Source: Conchiformibius kuhniae DSM 17694
GTDB taxonomy: Bacteria; Pseudomonadota; Gammaproteobacteria; Burkholderiales; Neisseriaceae
Length of the DNA stretch: 64,000 nucleotides
Assembly: GCF_000428785.1 (NCBI RefSeq)
Contig: NZ_AUAP01000013.1
Coordinates: 1 to 64,000, forward strand
Direction: 5' to 3'
Part shown: piece by piece, positions 16,564 to 25,087 of the stretch
Layout: the number at the start of each line of letters is the position of its first letter
How positions within the stretch are numbered: the first letter of the stretch is position 1
The notes under the pieces: generated by a model
What the model was told of the DNA's origin: nothing
Database searches by the model: none
What the model saw: only the letters and a program-made list of their open reading frames with translations
Position numbers and translations under genes: made by a program

Positions 16564-16589
16564 AAAGCCGCCAAAGACTTGGCGGCTTT
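16564..16589 (+). terminator. Terminator after glyA
   Basis: A perfect 11-bp stem AAAGCCGCCAA / TTGGCGGCTTT with a 4-base loop, beginning 18 bp after the glyA stop. It is followed only by TGTTCTG, so the T-run is short, but the A-T-flanked stem is typical. Confidence 0.8.
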
Positions 16590-16635
16590 GTTCTGATGAA
16601 TTTCAAACGCTTGCGAAAAAACAGCCCAATCGGGT

Positions 16636-16663
16636 TTGACAGCGCCGCCAAAGCCCGTATAAT
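16636..16663 (+). promoter_or_regulatory. Sigma70 promoter of the tRNA-Leu pair
   Basis: TTGACA (16636-16641) and TATAAT (16658-16663) are both perfect and spaced by 16 bases. The first tRNA begins 18 bases after the -10, as expected for a stable-RNA promoter. Confidence 0.9.
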
Positions 16664-16680
16664 GCACAGCTTCAACACCA

Positions 16681-16765
16681 GCCCAGGTGGCGAAATTGGT
16701 AGACGCAGGGGACTCAAAATCCCCCGCCGAAAGGTGTGTCGGTTCGAGTCCGACCCTGGGCACCA
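16681..16765 (+). tRNA. tRNA-Leu (anticodon CAA)
   Basis: 85 bases including an encoded CCA. The acceptor stem is GCCCAGG / CCTGGGC, the D-arm carries TTGGTAGAC, the anticodon stem GGGGA/TCCCC encloses loop CTCAAAA (anticodon CAA), a class II long variable arm is present, and the T-arm is GGTTCGAGTCC. Confidence 0.96.
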
Positions 16766-16786
16766 AATAGAATTGATGTTTAAAAT

Positions 16787-16873
16787 GCCCAGATGGCGGA
16801 ATTGGTAGACGCGCCAGCTTCAGGTGCTGGTATCCGCAAGGGTGTGGAAGTTCGAGTCTTCTTCTGGGCACCA
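16787..16873 (+). tRNA. tRNA-Leu (anticodon CAG)
   Basis: 87 bases with encoded CCA. The acceptor stem is GCCCAGA/TCTGGGC, anticodon stem CCAGC/GCTGG with loop TTCAGGT (anticodon CAG), a long variable arm, and T-loop TTCGAGT. It lies 21 bp after the first tRNA-Leu and is co-transcribed with it. Confidence 0.96.
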
Positions 16874-16880
16874 AACAAAC

Positions 16881-16910
16881 AAAAAACAGCCTTTTTACAG
16901 GCTGTTTTTT
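16881..16910 (+). terminator. Terminator of the tRNA-Leu operon
   Basis: Stem AAAAAACAGCC / GGCTGTTTTTT with an 8-base loop, 7 bp after the second tRNA, followed by GTTTTT. A strong rho-independent terminator. Confidence 0.92.
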
Positions 16911-16992
16911 GTTTTTGCATCATCAATTTCCTCAACCTGAAAAACACGCCCGCCGCCAAAGCACAAAAGTGCTACGATGGCGGCGGATGCTG

Positions 16993-17093
16993 GGGCGTGT
17001 CGTCATTTAGATGTTCCTACTGAAAATCAGTGAAATATAAAAAATTCCGTCATTCCCGCGCAAAGTTTTTTCGGTTAATTGATGATACTAGGG
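16993..17093 (-). repeat. MITE-like element, copy 4, internal deletion
   Basis: It starts GGGCGTGTCGTCATTTAGAT and ends TCGGTTAATTGATGAT, but the centre is missing: after CCGTCATTCCCGCGCA it jumps to the far end. About half of the normal length remains. Confidence 0.75.
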
Positions 17094-17121
17094 GCAAATT
17101 CCTTTGGTGTTTGCCCTGATG

Positions 17122-17433
17122 TTAATAATCAATCTTTGAAGACAAAACCTTGCCGGTTTTCGCATCAATTTTCACATCGTATTCGCGTCCGTCTTTGCCG
17201 CGCACTTCCACTTCAAAATAAGTTCCTTTGCGCACGCTGTGTTCAAAATCCACATCGGTGGCAACGCCGCCGCCGACATGGGCAACCGCCGTTTGTGCCG
17301 CTTTTTCATAAGTGATGAATTGGGCGCGGTTTTGTTCGTAATAACGCTCATCGTCACCCGCAAAAGAAGGCGCGGCCGCGCCAAAGGCAAACGCAGCGAA
17401 CAAAGCGGCAAGAACGGTTTTGGATTTCAGCAT
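17122..17433 (-). CDS. Secreted PepSY-domain protein
   Basis: The product is 103 aa. The signal peptide MLKSKTVLAALFAAFAFGAA ends near PSFAG. The mature protein of about 78 residues contains one PepSY-like domain: ITYEKAAQTAVAHVGGGVATDVDFEHSVRKG, then YFEVEVRGKDGREYDVKIDAKTGKVLS (both shown as overlapping runs of the family pattern). Such single-domain periplasmic proteins are thought to restrain secreted peptidases or act in sensing; no partner is nearby. It is monocistronic. Confidence 0.85.
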   Translation of the reverse strand: MLKSKTVLAALFAAFAFGAAAPSFAGDDERYYEQNRAQFITYEKAAQTAVAHVGGGVATDVDFEHSVRKGTYFEVEVRGKDGREYDVKIDAKTGKVLSSKIDY

Positions 17434-17543
17434 GATGTGTAACTCTCTTCAATATGTGTGAATGGAAAATATTTATTATAAAGGATTTTTTATGTTTTTA
17501 TTTTAAGCGGGCGACAAAAAAGGTAAACCGCCGTTTACACAAA

Positions 17544-17576
17544 AACCGCCCGTATGCACACGGCACACAGGCGGTT
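17544..17576 (-). terminator. Bidirectional terminator after katA
   Basis: AACCGCC / GGCGGTT stem with a 19-base loop, flanked by an A-run on one side and a T-run on the other, so it works on either strand. On the minus strand it lies 25 bp after the katA stop and is followed by TTTTTGTG. Confidence 0.7.
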
Positions 17577-17600
17577 GTTTTTTTACATCAAATCAGATGA

Positions 17601-19124
17601 TTATTTACCGGCAGGTTTCAACAAACCGGGGTTGCCCATCGCCGGGTCGCTGTCGTAAGCGGCAATCGCATCTGCCACAGTCATGCCCAGAGCTTTGGCA
17701 ACGCCTTCGCCGTAAGCGGGGTCGCAAGCGTAGCAGTTGCGGATATGGCGGTATTTGATGAAGTCCAAAGCATCGCCCATACCGGCGGCGGTGTTGTTGA
17801 ACAGGGTTTGCTTCTGTTCGTCGCTCATATTGTTGAACAACACGCGCGGCTGGCTGAAGTAGTCGGCATCATCGTTGCGGAAATCCCAATGCGCGGCATA
17901 ACCGTCAATTTTCAACGGCGGCTCGGCGAAATCGGGCTGTTGCTGCCACTGCTGGAAGCTGTTGGGTTCGTAGTGGATATTGCTGCCGTAGTTGCCGTCC
18001 ACCCGACCGTAACCGTCCCGTGCATTGCTGTGAACGGGGCAACGCGGCGCGTTTACCGGAATTTGCTTGTGGTTCACGCCCAAACGGTAGCGTTGCGCAT
18101 CGGCATAGTTGAACAAACGCGCTTGCAGCATACGGTCGGGAGAAGCGCCGATACCGGGAACCAAGTTGCTCGGTGCGAAAGCGGATTGCTCCACATCGGC
18201 AAAGAAGTTTTCGGGGTTTTTGTTCAGTTCAAACTCGCCCACTTCAATCAGGGGATAATCGCCTTTCGGCCAAACTTTGGTCAGGTCAAACGGGTGGTAG
18301 GGCACTTTTTCCGCATCGGCTTCGGGCATCACTTGAACGTACATCGTCCATTTCGGGAAGTCGCCTTTTTCAATGCTTTCATACAGGTCGCGCTGATGGC
18401 TTTCGCGGTCGTTGGCGATGATGGCGGCGGCTTCTTCGTTGGACAGGTTTTTGATGCCTTGTTGGGTGCGGAAGTGGAATTTCACCCAGAAACGCTCGCC
18501 GTCTTTGTTCCAGAAGCTGTAGGTGTGGCTGCCGAAACCGTGCATGTGGCGGTAGCTGGCGGGAATGCCGCGCTCGGACATCACGATGGTAACTTGGTGG
18601 AAGGCTTCAGGCAGCAGCGTCCAGAAATCCCAGTTGTTGGTGGCGGAACGCATATTGGTGCGCGGGTCGCGTTTTACCGCTTTGTTCAAATCGGGGAATT
18701 TGCGCGGGTCACGCAGGAAGAACACGGGGGTGTTGTTGCCCACCATGTCCCAGTTGCCTTCTTCGGTGTAGAACTTCAAGGCGAAACCGCGAATGTCGCG
18801 CTCGGCATCGGCGGCGCCGCGCTCACCGGCAACGGTGGTAAAACGCGCAAACATTTCGGTTTTTTTGCCCACTTCGCTGAAAATGGCGGCGCGGGTGTAT
18901 TTGGTGATGTCGTTGGTAACGGTAAACGTGCCGAACGCGCCCGAACCTTTGGCGTGCATGCGGCGCTCCGGAATCACTTCGCGGGCAAAGTCGGCGAGCT
19001 TCTCATTCAGCCACAAATCCTGCGCCAGCAAAGGGCCGCGCGGGCCGGCGGTGAGGCTGTTTTGGTTGTCGGCAACGGGTGCGCCGTTGCTGCGGGTCAG
19101 ATGGGTAACAGGGCATTTGGACAT
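17601..19124 (-). CDS. katA: Monofunctional haem catalase
   Basis: The product is 507 aa, the small-subunit (clade 3-like) catalase size, which disproportionates hydrogen peroxide. The catalytic His is in RRMHAKGSGAFG (His57), the catalytic Asn in MVGNNTPVFFLRDP, and the proximal haem Tyr in RLFNYADAQRYRLG. The start follows TTTAAAGGAACACCAACC. The gene is monocistronic with a terminator. An AT-rich 70-bp segment upstream could hold a promoter, but I could not identify an OxyR site by eye. Confidence 0.96.
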   Translation of the reverse strand: MSKCPVTHLTRSNGAPVADNQNSLTAGPRGPLLAQDLWLNEKLADFAREVIPERRMHAKGSGAFGTFTVTNDITKYTRAAIFSEVGKKTEMFARFTTVAGERGAADAERDIRGFALKFYTEEGNWDMVGNNTPVFFLRDPRKFPDLNKAVKRDPRTNMRSATNNWDFWTLLPEAFHQVTIVMSERGIPASYRHMHGFGSHTYSFWNKDGERFWVKFHFRTQQGIKNLSNEEAAAIIANDRESHQRDLYESIEKGDFPKWTMYVQVMPEADAEKVPYHPFDLTKVWPKGDYPLIEVGEFELNKNPENFFADVEQSAFAPSNLVPGIGASPDRMLQARLFNYADAQRYRLGVNHKQIPVNAPRCPVHSNARDGYGRVDGNYGSNIHYEPNSFQQWQQQPDFAEPPLKIDGYAAHWDFRNDDADYFSQPRVLFNNMSDEQKQTLFNNTAAGMGDALDFIKYRHIRNCYACDPAYGEGVAKALGMTVADAIAAYDSDPAMGNPGLLKPAGK

Positions 19125-19353
19125 GGTTGGTGTTCCTTTAAATATAAGCTATCGAAATACACATTTTAATTGCTTGATGCAATGTGCCGAACTATACGCG
19201 CAAACGCCCGCCATTAAAACTATGGCAGCGATAGCGCAACGTGCGGCACCGCGACATTATAGCCGATAACGCGCCCAAACTGCCCATTTGCGCCCATATC
19301 GGGCGGATAAGCCGGATTTTGGCAGGCGCACAAACATATTTTTCCGTTTTCTC

Positions 19354-19383
19354 TTGACAAAAACTGACAAATTACGTTAATCT
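19354..19383 (+). promoter_or_regulatory. Promoter of the pilin gene
   Basis: TTGACA (19354-19359) followed after 18 bases by TAATCT (19378-19383). Transcription from here would give a leader of about 220 bases before the pilin ATG. The 19125-19610 gap holds no other recognisable gene. The guanine-quartet motif found upstream of gonococcal pilE is not visible. Confidence 0.6.
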
Positions 19384-19610
19384 TAGCTGGTTAATTACAT
19401 TTGTGATGAGAAGCAAAACGGTAGTGTGCACAGCCTTTTGTTTTCAAAACAGCAACTTGGAAGAGATTTTGATTGTTGTTGGGCAAAACGGGCATGTATG
19501 CTGCTTTCTTTTCCACAAGACCAACGGCAAGCCCGTGTAATGCGAAACCCGATACTACTCGGCGAACCGTTGTTTTACAACTTTTCATTTTGACAAAACA
19601 GGAGTCTGTT

Positions 19611-20120
19611 ATGAAAGCTCTGCAAAAAGGTTTCACCCTGATTGAATTGATGATTGTAATCGCAATTATCGGTATCTTGGCTGCCATCGCTCTGCCGATG
19701 TACCAAGATTACATTTCCAAGTCCCAAACCACCCGCGTGGTAGGTGAGCTGGCTGCTGCAAAAACTGCTGTTGATGCTGCAATTTTTGATGGCAAAACGC
19801 CTGTTGCAGGTACTGATGTTGCGGCAGGCAGTACTTCTGCCAAAGCACCTGTTGGGTTGAAAACAGGTATGGGTAGTGGTAGTAAGGTGCGTTCCAATCT
19901 GTTGTCGGCAGCTAGTGTAGCTGTAGCAGATAACGTTACTACTATTAAGGGTGTATTGGGTGGTAATGCAAACAAGGACATTCACGGCGCGGAAATTTCA
20001 CAAGTACGCGATGCACAAGGCGTGTGGAAGTGTCTTGTGGATAAGAAAAACGCTCCAGGTTGGAAAGATAAATTTATTCCTTCTGGCTGTTCAGCTCCTG
20101 AAACTGCTCCTAAGACTTAA
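19611..20120 (+). CDS. pilE: Type IV major pilin
   Basis: The product is 169 aa. A six-residue leader plus Gly (MKALQKG) is cut by PilD before Phe8, and FTLIELMIVIAIIGILAAIA is the class IVa N-terminal helix with the essential Glu at mature position 5. Cys141 and Cys160 can form the C-terminal disulfide loop. The central region (about 60-125) is Ala/Gly/Thr/Ser-rich, lower in GC than its neighbours, and ends APETAPKT. It polymerises into pili for adhesion, motility and DNA uptake. No silent pilin cassettes occur in the window. The symbol follows neisserial usage. Confidence 0.93.
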   Translation: MKALQKGFTLIELMIVIAIIGILAAIALPMYQDYISKSQTTRVVGELAAAKTAVDAAIFDGKTPVAGTDVAAGSTSAKAPVGLKTGMGSGSKVRSNLLSAASVAVADNVTTIKGVLGGNANKDIHGAEISQVRDAQGVWKCLVDKKNAPGWKDKFIPSGCSAPETAPKT

Positions 20121-20163
20121 GTAGACATTTAACATTTTAAGGTTTTAACAAGCCGTACCTGAT

Positions 20164-20196
20164 AAGCTCCCTATTGGTTTTAATAGGGAGCTTTTT
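20164..20196 (+). terminator. Terminator of the pilin gene
   Basis: A 12-bp perfect stem AAGCTCCCTATT / AATAGGGAGCTT with loop GGTTTT and a following TTT, 43 bp after the pilin stop. Confidence 0.93.
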
Positions 20197-20213
20197 GCTT
20201 GAACAATTTTGGC

Positions 20214-20241
20214 TTGACTTGGTGTGTAGGTCTGCTAGAAT
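20214..20241 (+). promoter_or_regulatory. Promoter of tRNA-Asn
   Basis: TTGACT (20214-20219), a 16-base spacer and TAGAAT (20236-20241), ending 12 bases before the tRNA. Confidence 0.8.
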
Positions 20242-20252
20242 AAAGCTGTCTT

Positions 20253-20328
20253 TCCCCGATAGCTCAGTCGGTAGAGCGACGGACTGTTAATCCGCAGGTC
20301 GCTGGTTCGAGCCCAGCTCGGGGAGCCA
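20253..20328 (+). tRNA. tRNA-Asn (anticodon GTT)
   Basis: 76 bases with encoded CCA. Acceptor TCCCCGA/TCGGGGA, D-loop with AGTCGGTAGA, anticodon loop CTGTTAA (GTT), T-arm GCTGGTTCGAGCCCAGC. Single tRNA with its own promoter and terminator. Confidence 0.97.
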
Positions 20329-20335
20329 GTTGCAA

Positions 20336-20362
20336 AAGCCCAAACTTTGGTTTGGGCTTTTT
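20336..20362 (+). terminator. Terminator of tRNA-Asn
   Basis: Stem AAGCCCAAAC / GTTTGGGCTT, loop TTTG, followed by TTTCTT; 7 bp after the tRNA. Confidence 0.9.
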
Positions 20363-20469
20363 CTTATGCCGTCCGCACGGACATGCCACAATCGGTGTGG
20401 CAGGTGAAATTTTTTAGGGTGGGATTTTCGGCTATAATCCGCCTACCCGCAATGTCCCCGATTTTGATG

Positions 20470-22353
20470 ATGCAGATTTTTTATGAAGAGGGCGGTCAGT
20501 TTAAAACCGCCGCAGTCGTACAGAAAAACGACAGCACCTATCAGGCAGATACGCCGCACGGCAAGCGTGTGAAAATCAAAGCCGCCAATGTGTTTTTGGA
20601 GTTTGAGGGCTCGGGTGAGGCGTTTTTGGCATCTGCCCGTGCCGAAGCGGAAGGCATTGATGCCGCTTTGTTGTGGGAAGTGTCGGGCAGCGATGAATTT
20701 ACCGCCGCCGATGCGGCCGCCGAATATTTCGGTGCCAATCCGGGCAAAATCCAAACCGCCGCCACCTTGATGGCACTCTACGCTGCGCCGCTTTATTTCC
20801 ACAAAAAAGCCAAAGGCGTGTTCAAAGCCGCGCCCGCCGATATTTTGCAACAGGCATTGGCGGCGGCGGAACGCAAAAAACAGCTCGAAGCGCAAATCAA
20901 CGCATGGTGTGCCGATTTGACGGCAGGCAAACTGCCCGAAGCCGTTGCCGCCGAAATCCGCACCATTCTGCATCAGCCCGACAAGCAAAGCCCCGCTTAC
21001 AAAGCCTTTGCCAAAGCCGCAGACGAATTGAAAACCGGTTTGTACGAGCTGGCGAAACACACGGGCGCGGTATCGGGTTTGCCTGAATATTTGCAACAAC
21101 GCTTCGAATACCGCTATTTTCCGCACGGCACGGGCTTTGCCGCGGACATCGCCGCGCCGTCCGTTCCCGACCTGCCCGATGCGCCCGATGCGGTACGCGC
21201 CTTTTCCATCGATGATGCTTCCACCACCGAAATCGACGATGCCTTCAGCCTGCGCGACTTGGGCAACGGCATCATGCGCGTGGGCGTACACATTGCCGCG
21301 CCCGCTTTGGCAGTGGCGGCAGACAGCCCCATCGAGCAGGTGATTATGAACCGCTTGAGTACCGTATATTTTCCGGCGGGCAAAATCACCATGTTGCCGG
21401 AAAGCTGGATTGGCGCGTTCAGCTTGGACGAGGGCGCGGCACGTCCCGCCTTCAGTGCGTATTTTGATTTTGATGCGGATTTCAAGCTGTTGGCTGCCGA
21501 ACACCGCATCGAGCGCGTGTTTGTCGAGCGCAATCTGCGTATTCACGCCATCGAGCCGCATTTCAACAGCGACACGGGCACCGGCACGCCCGATGCGCCG
21601 CAGTTTCCGTTTCATGCGGAAATGATTTGGCTGCACCGTTTGGCAACCGCCCTGCAAAAACAGCGCGACCGCTACGAAGAAAACACCGTCAAAAAATACG
21701 ATTACGGCATCGAATTTGACGAAGCGGGCAAGGTACGCATCAGCCGCCGCGAACGCGGTTCGCCGATTGACACGCTGGTGAGCGAAATGATGATTCTCGC
21801 CAACAGCACATGGGCGAAAATGCTGGACGAGCATCAATTGGGCGGATTGTTCCGCGTCCAGCCTGCGGGCAGGGTGCGCATGGCGACACGCTGCGAAGCG
21901 CACATCGGCATGAACTTGAGCCACTACGGTTGGTTTACCTCGCCCCTGCGCCGCGCTGCCGACTACATCAACCAAAAACAACTGCAAAGCCTGCTGATGC
22001 CCGATTGCCCGCCGCGCTTCGGCGCGAACGACAGCATGCTGTTTGCCGCCGTCAGCAATTTCGACAGTACCTACACCGCCTACCGCGATTTTCAAAACCA
22101 AATGGAAGGCTATTGGGCGATGGTGTATTTGCAGCAGGAACACATCGGCGAAATCCGCGCACAGATTTTGAAAGAAGATTTGGTGCGGCTCGAAGGCGTG
22201 CCTTTGGTGGCGCGGGCAACGGGCATTCCCGCCGAAATCCCCCCGAAAAGCACGGTGCGGCTGAGCATTACCGAAGTTGCGCCCGAACAACAATTTGTCG
22301 GCTTGCGCTATCTTGCGCCCGTTGCGGCTGCCGATACGGATTCACCCACTTAA
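20470..22353 (+). CDS. rnb: RNase II-family exoribonuclease
   Basis: The product is 627 aa from the ATG at 20470 (MQIFYEEGGQFKTAAVVQKN); in-frame ATGs at 20452 and 20467 are alternatives, as no clear Shine-Dalgarno decides. The RNB catalytic domain has the Asp cluster SIDDASTTEIDDAFS and GVHIAAPALAV, and RRAADYINQKQL. It degrades RNA 3' to 5'. A TATAAT at 20433-20438 is a likely -10. No obvious C-terminal S1 domain is seen, and the N-terminal region is not like E. coli RNase II; this matches the neisserial version as I recall it. Symbol by family. Confidence 0.85.
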   Translation: MQIFYEEGGQFKTAAVVQKNDSTYQADTPHGKRVKIKAANVFLEFEGSGEAFLASARAEAEGIDAALLWEVSGSDEFTAADAAAEYFGANPGKIQTAATLMALYAAPLYFHKKAKGVFKAAPADILQQALAAAERKKQLEAQINAWCADLTAGKLPEAVAAEIRTILHQPDKQSPAYKAFAKAADELKTGLYELAKHTGAVSGLPEYLQQRFEYRYFPHGTGFAADIAAPSVPDLPDAPDAVRAFSIDDASTTEIDDAFSLRDLGNGIMRVGVHIAAPALAVAADSPIEQVIMNRLSTVYFPAGKITMLPESWIGAFSLDEGAARPAFSAYFDFDADFKLLAAEHRIERVFVERNLRIHAIEPHFNSDTGTGTPDAPQFPFHAEMIWLHRLATALQKQRDRYEENTVKKYDYGIEFDEAGKVRISRRERGSPIDTLVSEMMILANSTWAKMLDEHQLGGLFRVQPAGRVRMATRCEAHIGMNLSHYGWFTSPLRRAADYINQKQLQSLLMPDCPPRFGANDSMLFAAVSNFDSTYTAYRDFQNQMEGYWAMVYLQQEHIGEIRAQILKEDLVRLEGVPLVARATGIPAEIPPKSTVRLSITEVAPEQQFVGLRYLAPVAAADTDSPT

Positions 22354-22373
22354 ACACATAAGGATTGGATATT

Positions 22374-23057
22374 ATGGAACTGGTACTCATCAGACACGGA
22401 CAAAGCGAATGGAATGCCAAAAACCTGTTTACCGGTTGGCGTGATGTGCCTTTGAGCGGGCAGGGCATTGCCGAAGCCCAAGCGGCAGGACGCAAATTGG
22501 CACAGCACGGTTACCAATTTGACGTGGCGTTTACCTCCGTGCTCACCCGCGCCATCAAAACCTGCAACATCGTTTTGGAAGAAAGCGGGCAACTGTGGGT
22601 GCCGCAAATCAAATCGTGGCGTTTGAACGAACGCCATTACGGCAAGCTGCAAGGCTTGGACAAAAAACAAACCGCCGAACAATACGGCGACGAACAGGTG
22701 CGCATTTGGCGCAGAAGCTACGACACCCTGCCGCCCCTGCTCGACCCCGCCGATGAATTTTCCGCGCACAACGACCGCCGCTACGCCGCTTTGCCCGCCG
22801 ATGTGGTGCCGGACGGCGAAAACTTGAAAGTTACCTTGGCGCGGGTGCTGCCGTTTTGGCACGATTGCATCGCCCCCGAAATTTTGGCGGGCAAACGCGT
22901 GCTGGTGGCGGCGCACGGCAATTCGCTGCGGGCGTTGGCAAAACACATCGAAAACATTTCCGACGACGACATCATGGGCTTGGAAATCCCCACCGGACAG
23001 CCCTTGGTGTACCGCTTGGACGACCGTCTCAACGCTGTGGAAAAATTTTACCTGTGA
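22374..23057 (+). CDS. gpmA: 2,3-bisphosphoglycerate-dependent phosphoglycerate mutase
   Basis: The product is 227 aa and interconverts 3- and 2-phosphoglycerate in glycolysis. MELVLIRHGQSEWNAKNLFTGW carries the phosphohistidine loop (His8). LNERHYGKLQGLDK and VLVAAHGNSLRAL complete the active site. AAGGATTGGATATT precedes the ATG. Its stop overlaps the ubiG start (TGATG), so the two genes are translated together. Confidence 0.96.
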   Translation: MELVLIRHGQSEWNAKNLFTGWRDVPLSGQGIAEAQAAGRKLAQHGYQFDVAFTSVLTRAIKTCNIVLEESGQLWVPQIKSWRLNERHYGKLQGLDKKQTAEQYGDEQVRIWRRSYDTLPPLLDPADEFSAHNDRRYAALPADVVPDGENLKVTLARVLPFWHDCIAPEILAGKRVLVAAHGNSLRALAKHIENISDDDIMGLEIPTGQPLVYRLDDRLNAVEKFYL

Positions 23058-23776
23058 TGATGCGCGAAGAAACCCGTTCACCCAATGTTGATGCTGCCGA
23101 AATCGACAAATTCGCCCGTTTGGCACAAAACTGGTGGGACACACAGGGCGAGCTCAAATCCTTGCACGACATCAACCCTTTGCGCTTGGACTACATTGTC
23201 CGCACCGCAGGGGTGCAGGGCAAAACGGTGTTGGATGTGGGCTGCGGCGGCGGGATTTTGTCGGAAAGCTTGGCTCGGGCGGGGGCGGCGCGGGTGGTGG
23301 GCATCGACATGGCGGAGCAGTCGCTTGCCGTTGCCCGCAGCCATGCCGCGCAGCAGGGCGTTGCCAATGCGGAATACCGTTGCATCAGCGTGGAAGACTT
23401 GGCAGCCGCCGAGCCGCAGCAATACGATGTGGTTACTTGCATGGAAATGTTGGAACACGTTCCCGACCCGTCTTCGGTGATTCGCGCCTGTGCCAAGCTC
23501 GCCAAGCCGGAAGGTTATGTGTTTTTTTCCACGCTCAACCGCAACCGCAAGTCTTATGCTTATGCGATTGTGGCGGCGGAGTATGTGCTGAACATCGTGC
23601 CCAAAGGCACGCACGATTGGCAAAAGTTCATCACGCCGGCAGAGTTGGCGCGGATGGCGCGGGGGGCGGGCTTGTCGCCCGAATCGATGTGCGGCTTGAC
23701 TTATCACCCCGTGTTCGGGCGTTATGCTTTGAATGATGATGTGTCGGTCAATTATATGGCGGCGTATCGGGCGTGA
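23057..23776 (+). CDS. ubiG: Ubiquinone biosynthesis O-methyltransferase
   Basis: The product is 239 aa. It carries out both O-methylations of the ubiquinone ring. The N-terminus NVDAAEIDKFARLAQNWWD is the UbiG hallmark; SAM-binding motif VLDVGCGGGILSESLARAGA, then VEMLEHV-type CMEMLEHVPDP, and a C-terminal GLTYHPVFGRYALNDDVSVNYM. It starts at the last base of the gpmA stop codon. Octaprenyl synthase ispB, feeding the same pathway, is at 54547. Confidence 0.95.
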   Translation: MMREETRSPNVDAAEIDKFARLAQNWWDTQGELKSLHDINPLRLDYIVRTAGVQGKTVLDVGCGGGILSESLARAGAARVVGIDMAEQSLAVARSHAAQQGVANAEYRCISVEDLAAAEPQQYDVVTCMEMLEHVPDPSSVIRACAKLAKPEGYVFFSTLNRNRKSYAYAIVAAEYVLNIVPKGTHDWQKFITPAELARMARGAGLSPESMCGLTYHPVFGRYALNDDVSVNYMAAYRA

Positions 23777-23783
23777 AAAACAA

Positions 23784-23820
23784 TGCGCCGTCATGCCTGA
23801 AGGTGCGGGCATGACGGCGC
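23784..23820 (+). terminator. Hairpin from a dRS3-type arm after ubiG
   Basis: GCGCCGTCATGCC pairs with GGGCATGACGGCGC around a short loop, beginning 7 bp after the ubiG stop. There is no long T-run (TTTC follows). The arm sequence is that of the MITE family, so this looks like a repeat arm serving as a terminator. Confidence 0.6.
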
Positions 23821-23831
23821 GTTTCAAATGA

Positions 23832-24009
23832 GGTCGTATTGTTAATTGGCTGAAAAATCTTTGCATCGTCATTCCCGCGAATGCGGGAATCCAAGTCGAA
23901 GCACGACAAACCTTGATAAGACATGGCTTGCCAAGCATCGGGAGGTGGATTCCCGACTGCGCGGGAATGACGGCGCTGTGTTTTTTCGGCTAATTGATGA
24001 CGCATCCTA
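23832..24009. repeat. MITE-like element, copy 5, two like ends
   Basis: Both termini are of the AATTGATGACGC/TTGTTAATTGGCTGAAAAA type rather than one of each. The paired CGTCATTCCCGCG / GCGGGAATGACGG arms are intact. It may be a recombinant or half-duplicated copy. It ends at the stop codon of the antiporter gene. Confidence 0.7.
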
Positions 24010-24948
24010 GAGAACCTGAAGCAGCAGACAGGCGGTGTAGGCAAGATAGGCGGCAAACAGGATTGCGCCTTTGATGCGCCCGATGCTGCCGTTCAAGCAC
24101 AGCAGGGGCAGCAGCAGGGTTAGGGCGCCCATCACGGGCAGGTCGCGATGTAGGATTTCCGCCGCTACGGGCATGGGGTGAATCGTTGCCGCCAAGCCGA
24201 CCACTGCCAGTGTGTTGAACAGGTTTGAGCCGATGACGTTGCCGACGGCGATGTCGTGTTCGCCTTTTTTCGCTGCCATCACCGATGATGCCAGTTCGGG
24301 CAGGGAGGTGCCGATGGCAACCACCGTCAAGCCAATCAGCAGGTCGCTTACGCCCAAGTTTTGGGCAATGCCGGTTGCGCCCCACACCAGCAGCCGCGAG
24401 CTGGCAACCAGTAATGCCAAGCCCGCCAGCAGCCATGCGATGCCTTGTTTTAAGGGGAGCAGTTCGCCGTGGTCGTTTGCTTCGGCGGGGGCGGTGTTGC
24501 CGCGCCATGCCTGCCACACGCTGTGGGTCATGTAGCCTGCCAGTACGGCGAGCATCAGCCAGCCGTCTGTGCGGGAGAGGTCTTTGTCCCACAGCAATAT
24601 CGCGGTCAGCAGGGTAACTGCCAGCAAAACGGGCATTTCGCCGCGCAATATCTGTTTTTGGACGGCAATGGGGCTGATGAGGGCGGTGATGCCCAAAATC
24701 AGGGCGATGTTGGTGATGTTGGAGCCGTAGGCGTTGCCCAGCGCGATGCCCGGGCTGCCGTCTGTTGCCGACAATACGGACACCACCATTTCGGGGGCGG
24801 ACGTGCCGAATCCGACAATGACCATGCCGACCAGAAGCGGCGGCATGCCGAAGTGTCGTGTGGTGGCGGCGGCGCCGTCGATGAAGCGGTCGGCGCTCCA
24901 CACCAGCACCGCCAGTCCGAACAATACGGCAAGTGCGGCATACAGCAT
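24007..24948 (-). CDS. Calcium/sodium:proton antiporter family protein (YrbG-like)
   Basis: The product is 313 aa with about ten hydrophobic segments in two homologous halves, the CaCA superfamily design. The alpha-repeat motifs are GFGTSAPEMVVSVLSA with GNAYGSNITNIALILG in the first half and AIGTSLPELASSVMAA with GNVIGSNLFNTLAVVG in the second. The ATG at 24948 removes a 66-residue extension that overlaps the divergent bamE. Predicted to exchange Ca2+ (or K+) against Na+ or protons across the inner membrane. The stop codon is embedded in MITE copy 5. Confidence 0.9.
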   Translation of the reverse strand: MLYAALAVLFGLAVLVWSADRFIDGAAATTRHFGMPPLLVGMVIVGFGTSAPEMVVSVLSATDGSPGIALGNAYGSNITNIALILGITALISPIAVQKQILRGEMPVLLAVTLLTAILLWDKDLSRTDGWLMLAVLAGYMTHSVWQAWRGNTAPAEANDHGELLPLKQGIAWLLAGLALLVASSRLLVWGATGIAQNLGVSDLLIGLTVVAIGTSLPELASSVMAAKKGEHDIAVGNVIGSNLFNTLAVVGLAATIHPMPVAAEILHRDLPVMGALTLLLPLLCLNGSIGRIKGAILFAAYLAYTACLLLQVL

Positions 24949-25087
24949 GTTTTGTTCCCCCAAACGGCAAAGGGCGCGATTATAGGGGAAAGCGGGGCGG
25001 CTTGCACAATTATCATTCGGAAAAACTTTCTGCGGCTGCCGCCTTATGGTATTGTTGGGTATTTTCACGCAAGCGAAAGGAAAGCCG

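Noticed and set aside
19125..19200. OxyR or Fur operator before katA
   Set aside because: The AT-rich segment shows no convincing ATAG-N7-CTAT spacing or Fur palindrome; biology makes it plausible but the sequence does not show it clearly.
19391..19570. Silent pilin cassette or guanine quartet upstream of the pilin gene
   Set aside because: No pilin-like codons in any frame and no run of spaced GGG; only a promoter and a long leader are visible.
20443..22293. 616-codon open frame on the minus strand, antisense to the RNase II-family gene
   Set aside because: The plus frame has RNB motifs and normal length; the antisense frame is open because of GC-rich codon bias. The same applies to long antisense frames over murJ (8493-10217), glyA (15110-16312), ilvD (35566-36858), the symporter (57044-59467) and secA (60401-62287).
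23655..23670. Poly-G runs as phase-variable tracts (six G at 23658 in ubiG and at 59681 in secA)
   Set aside because: Six bases is short for slippage, the genes are essential-type, and frames are intact.
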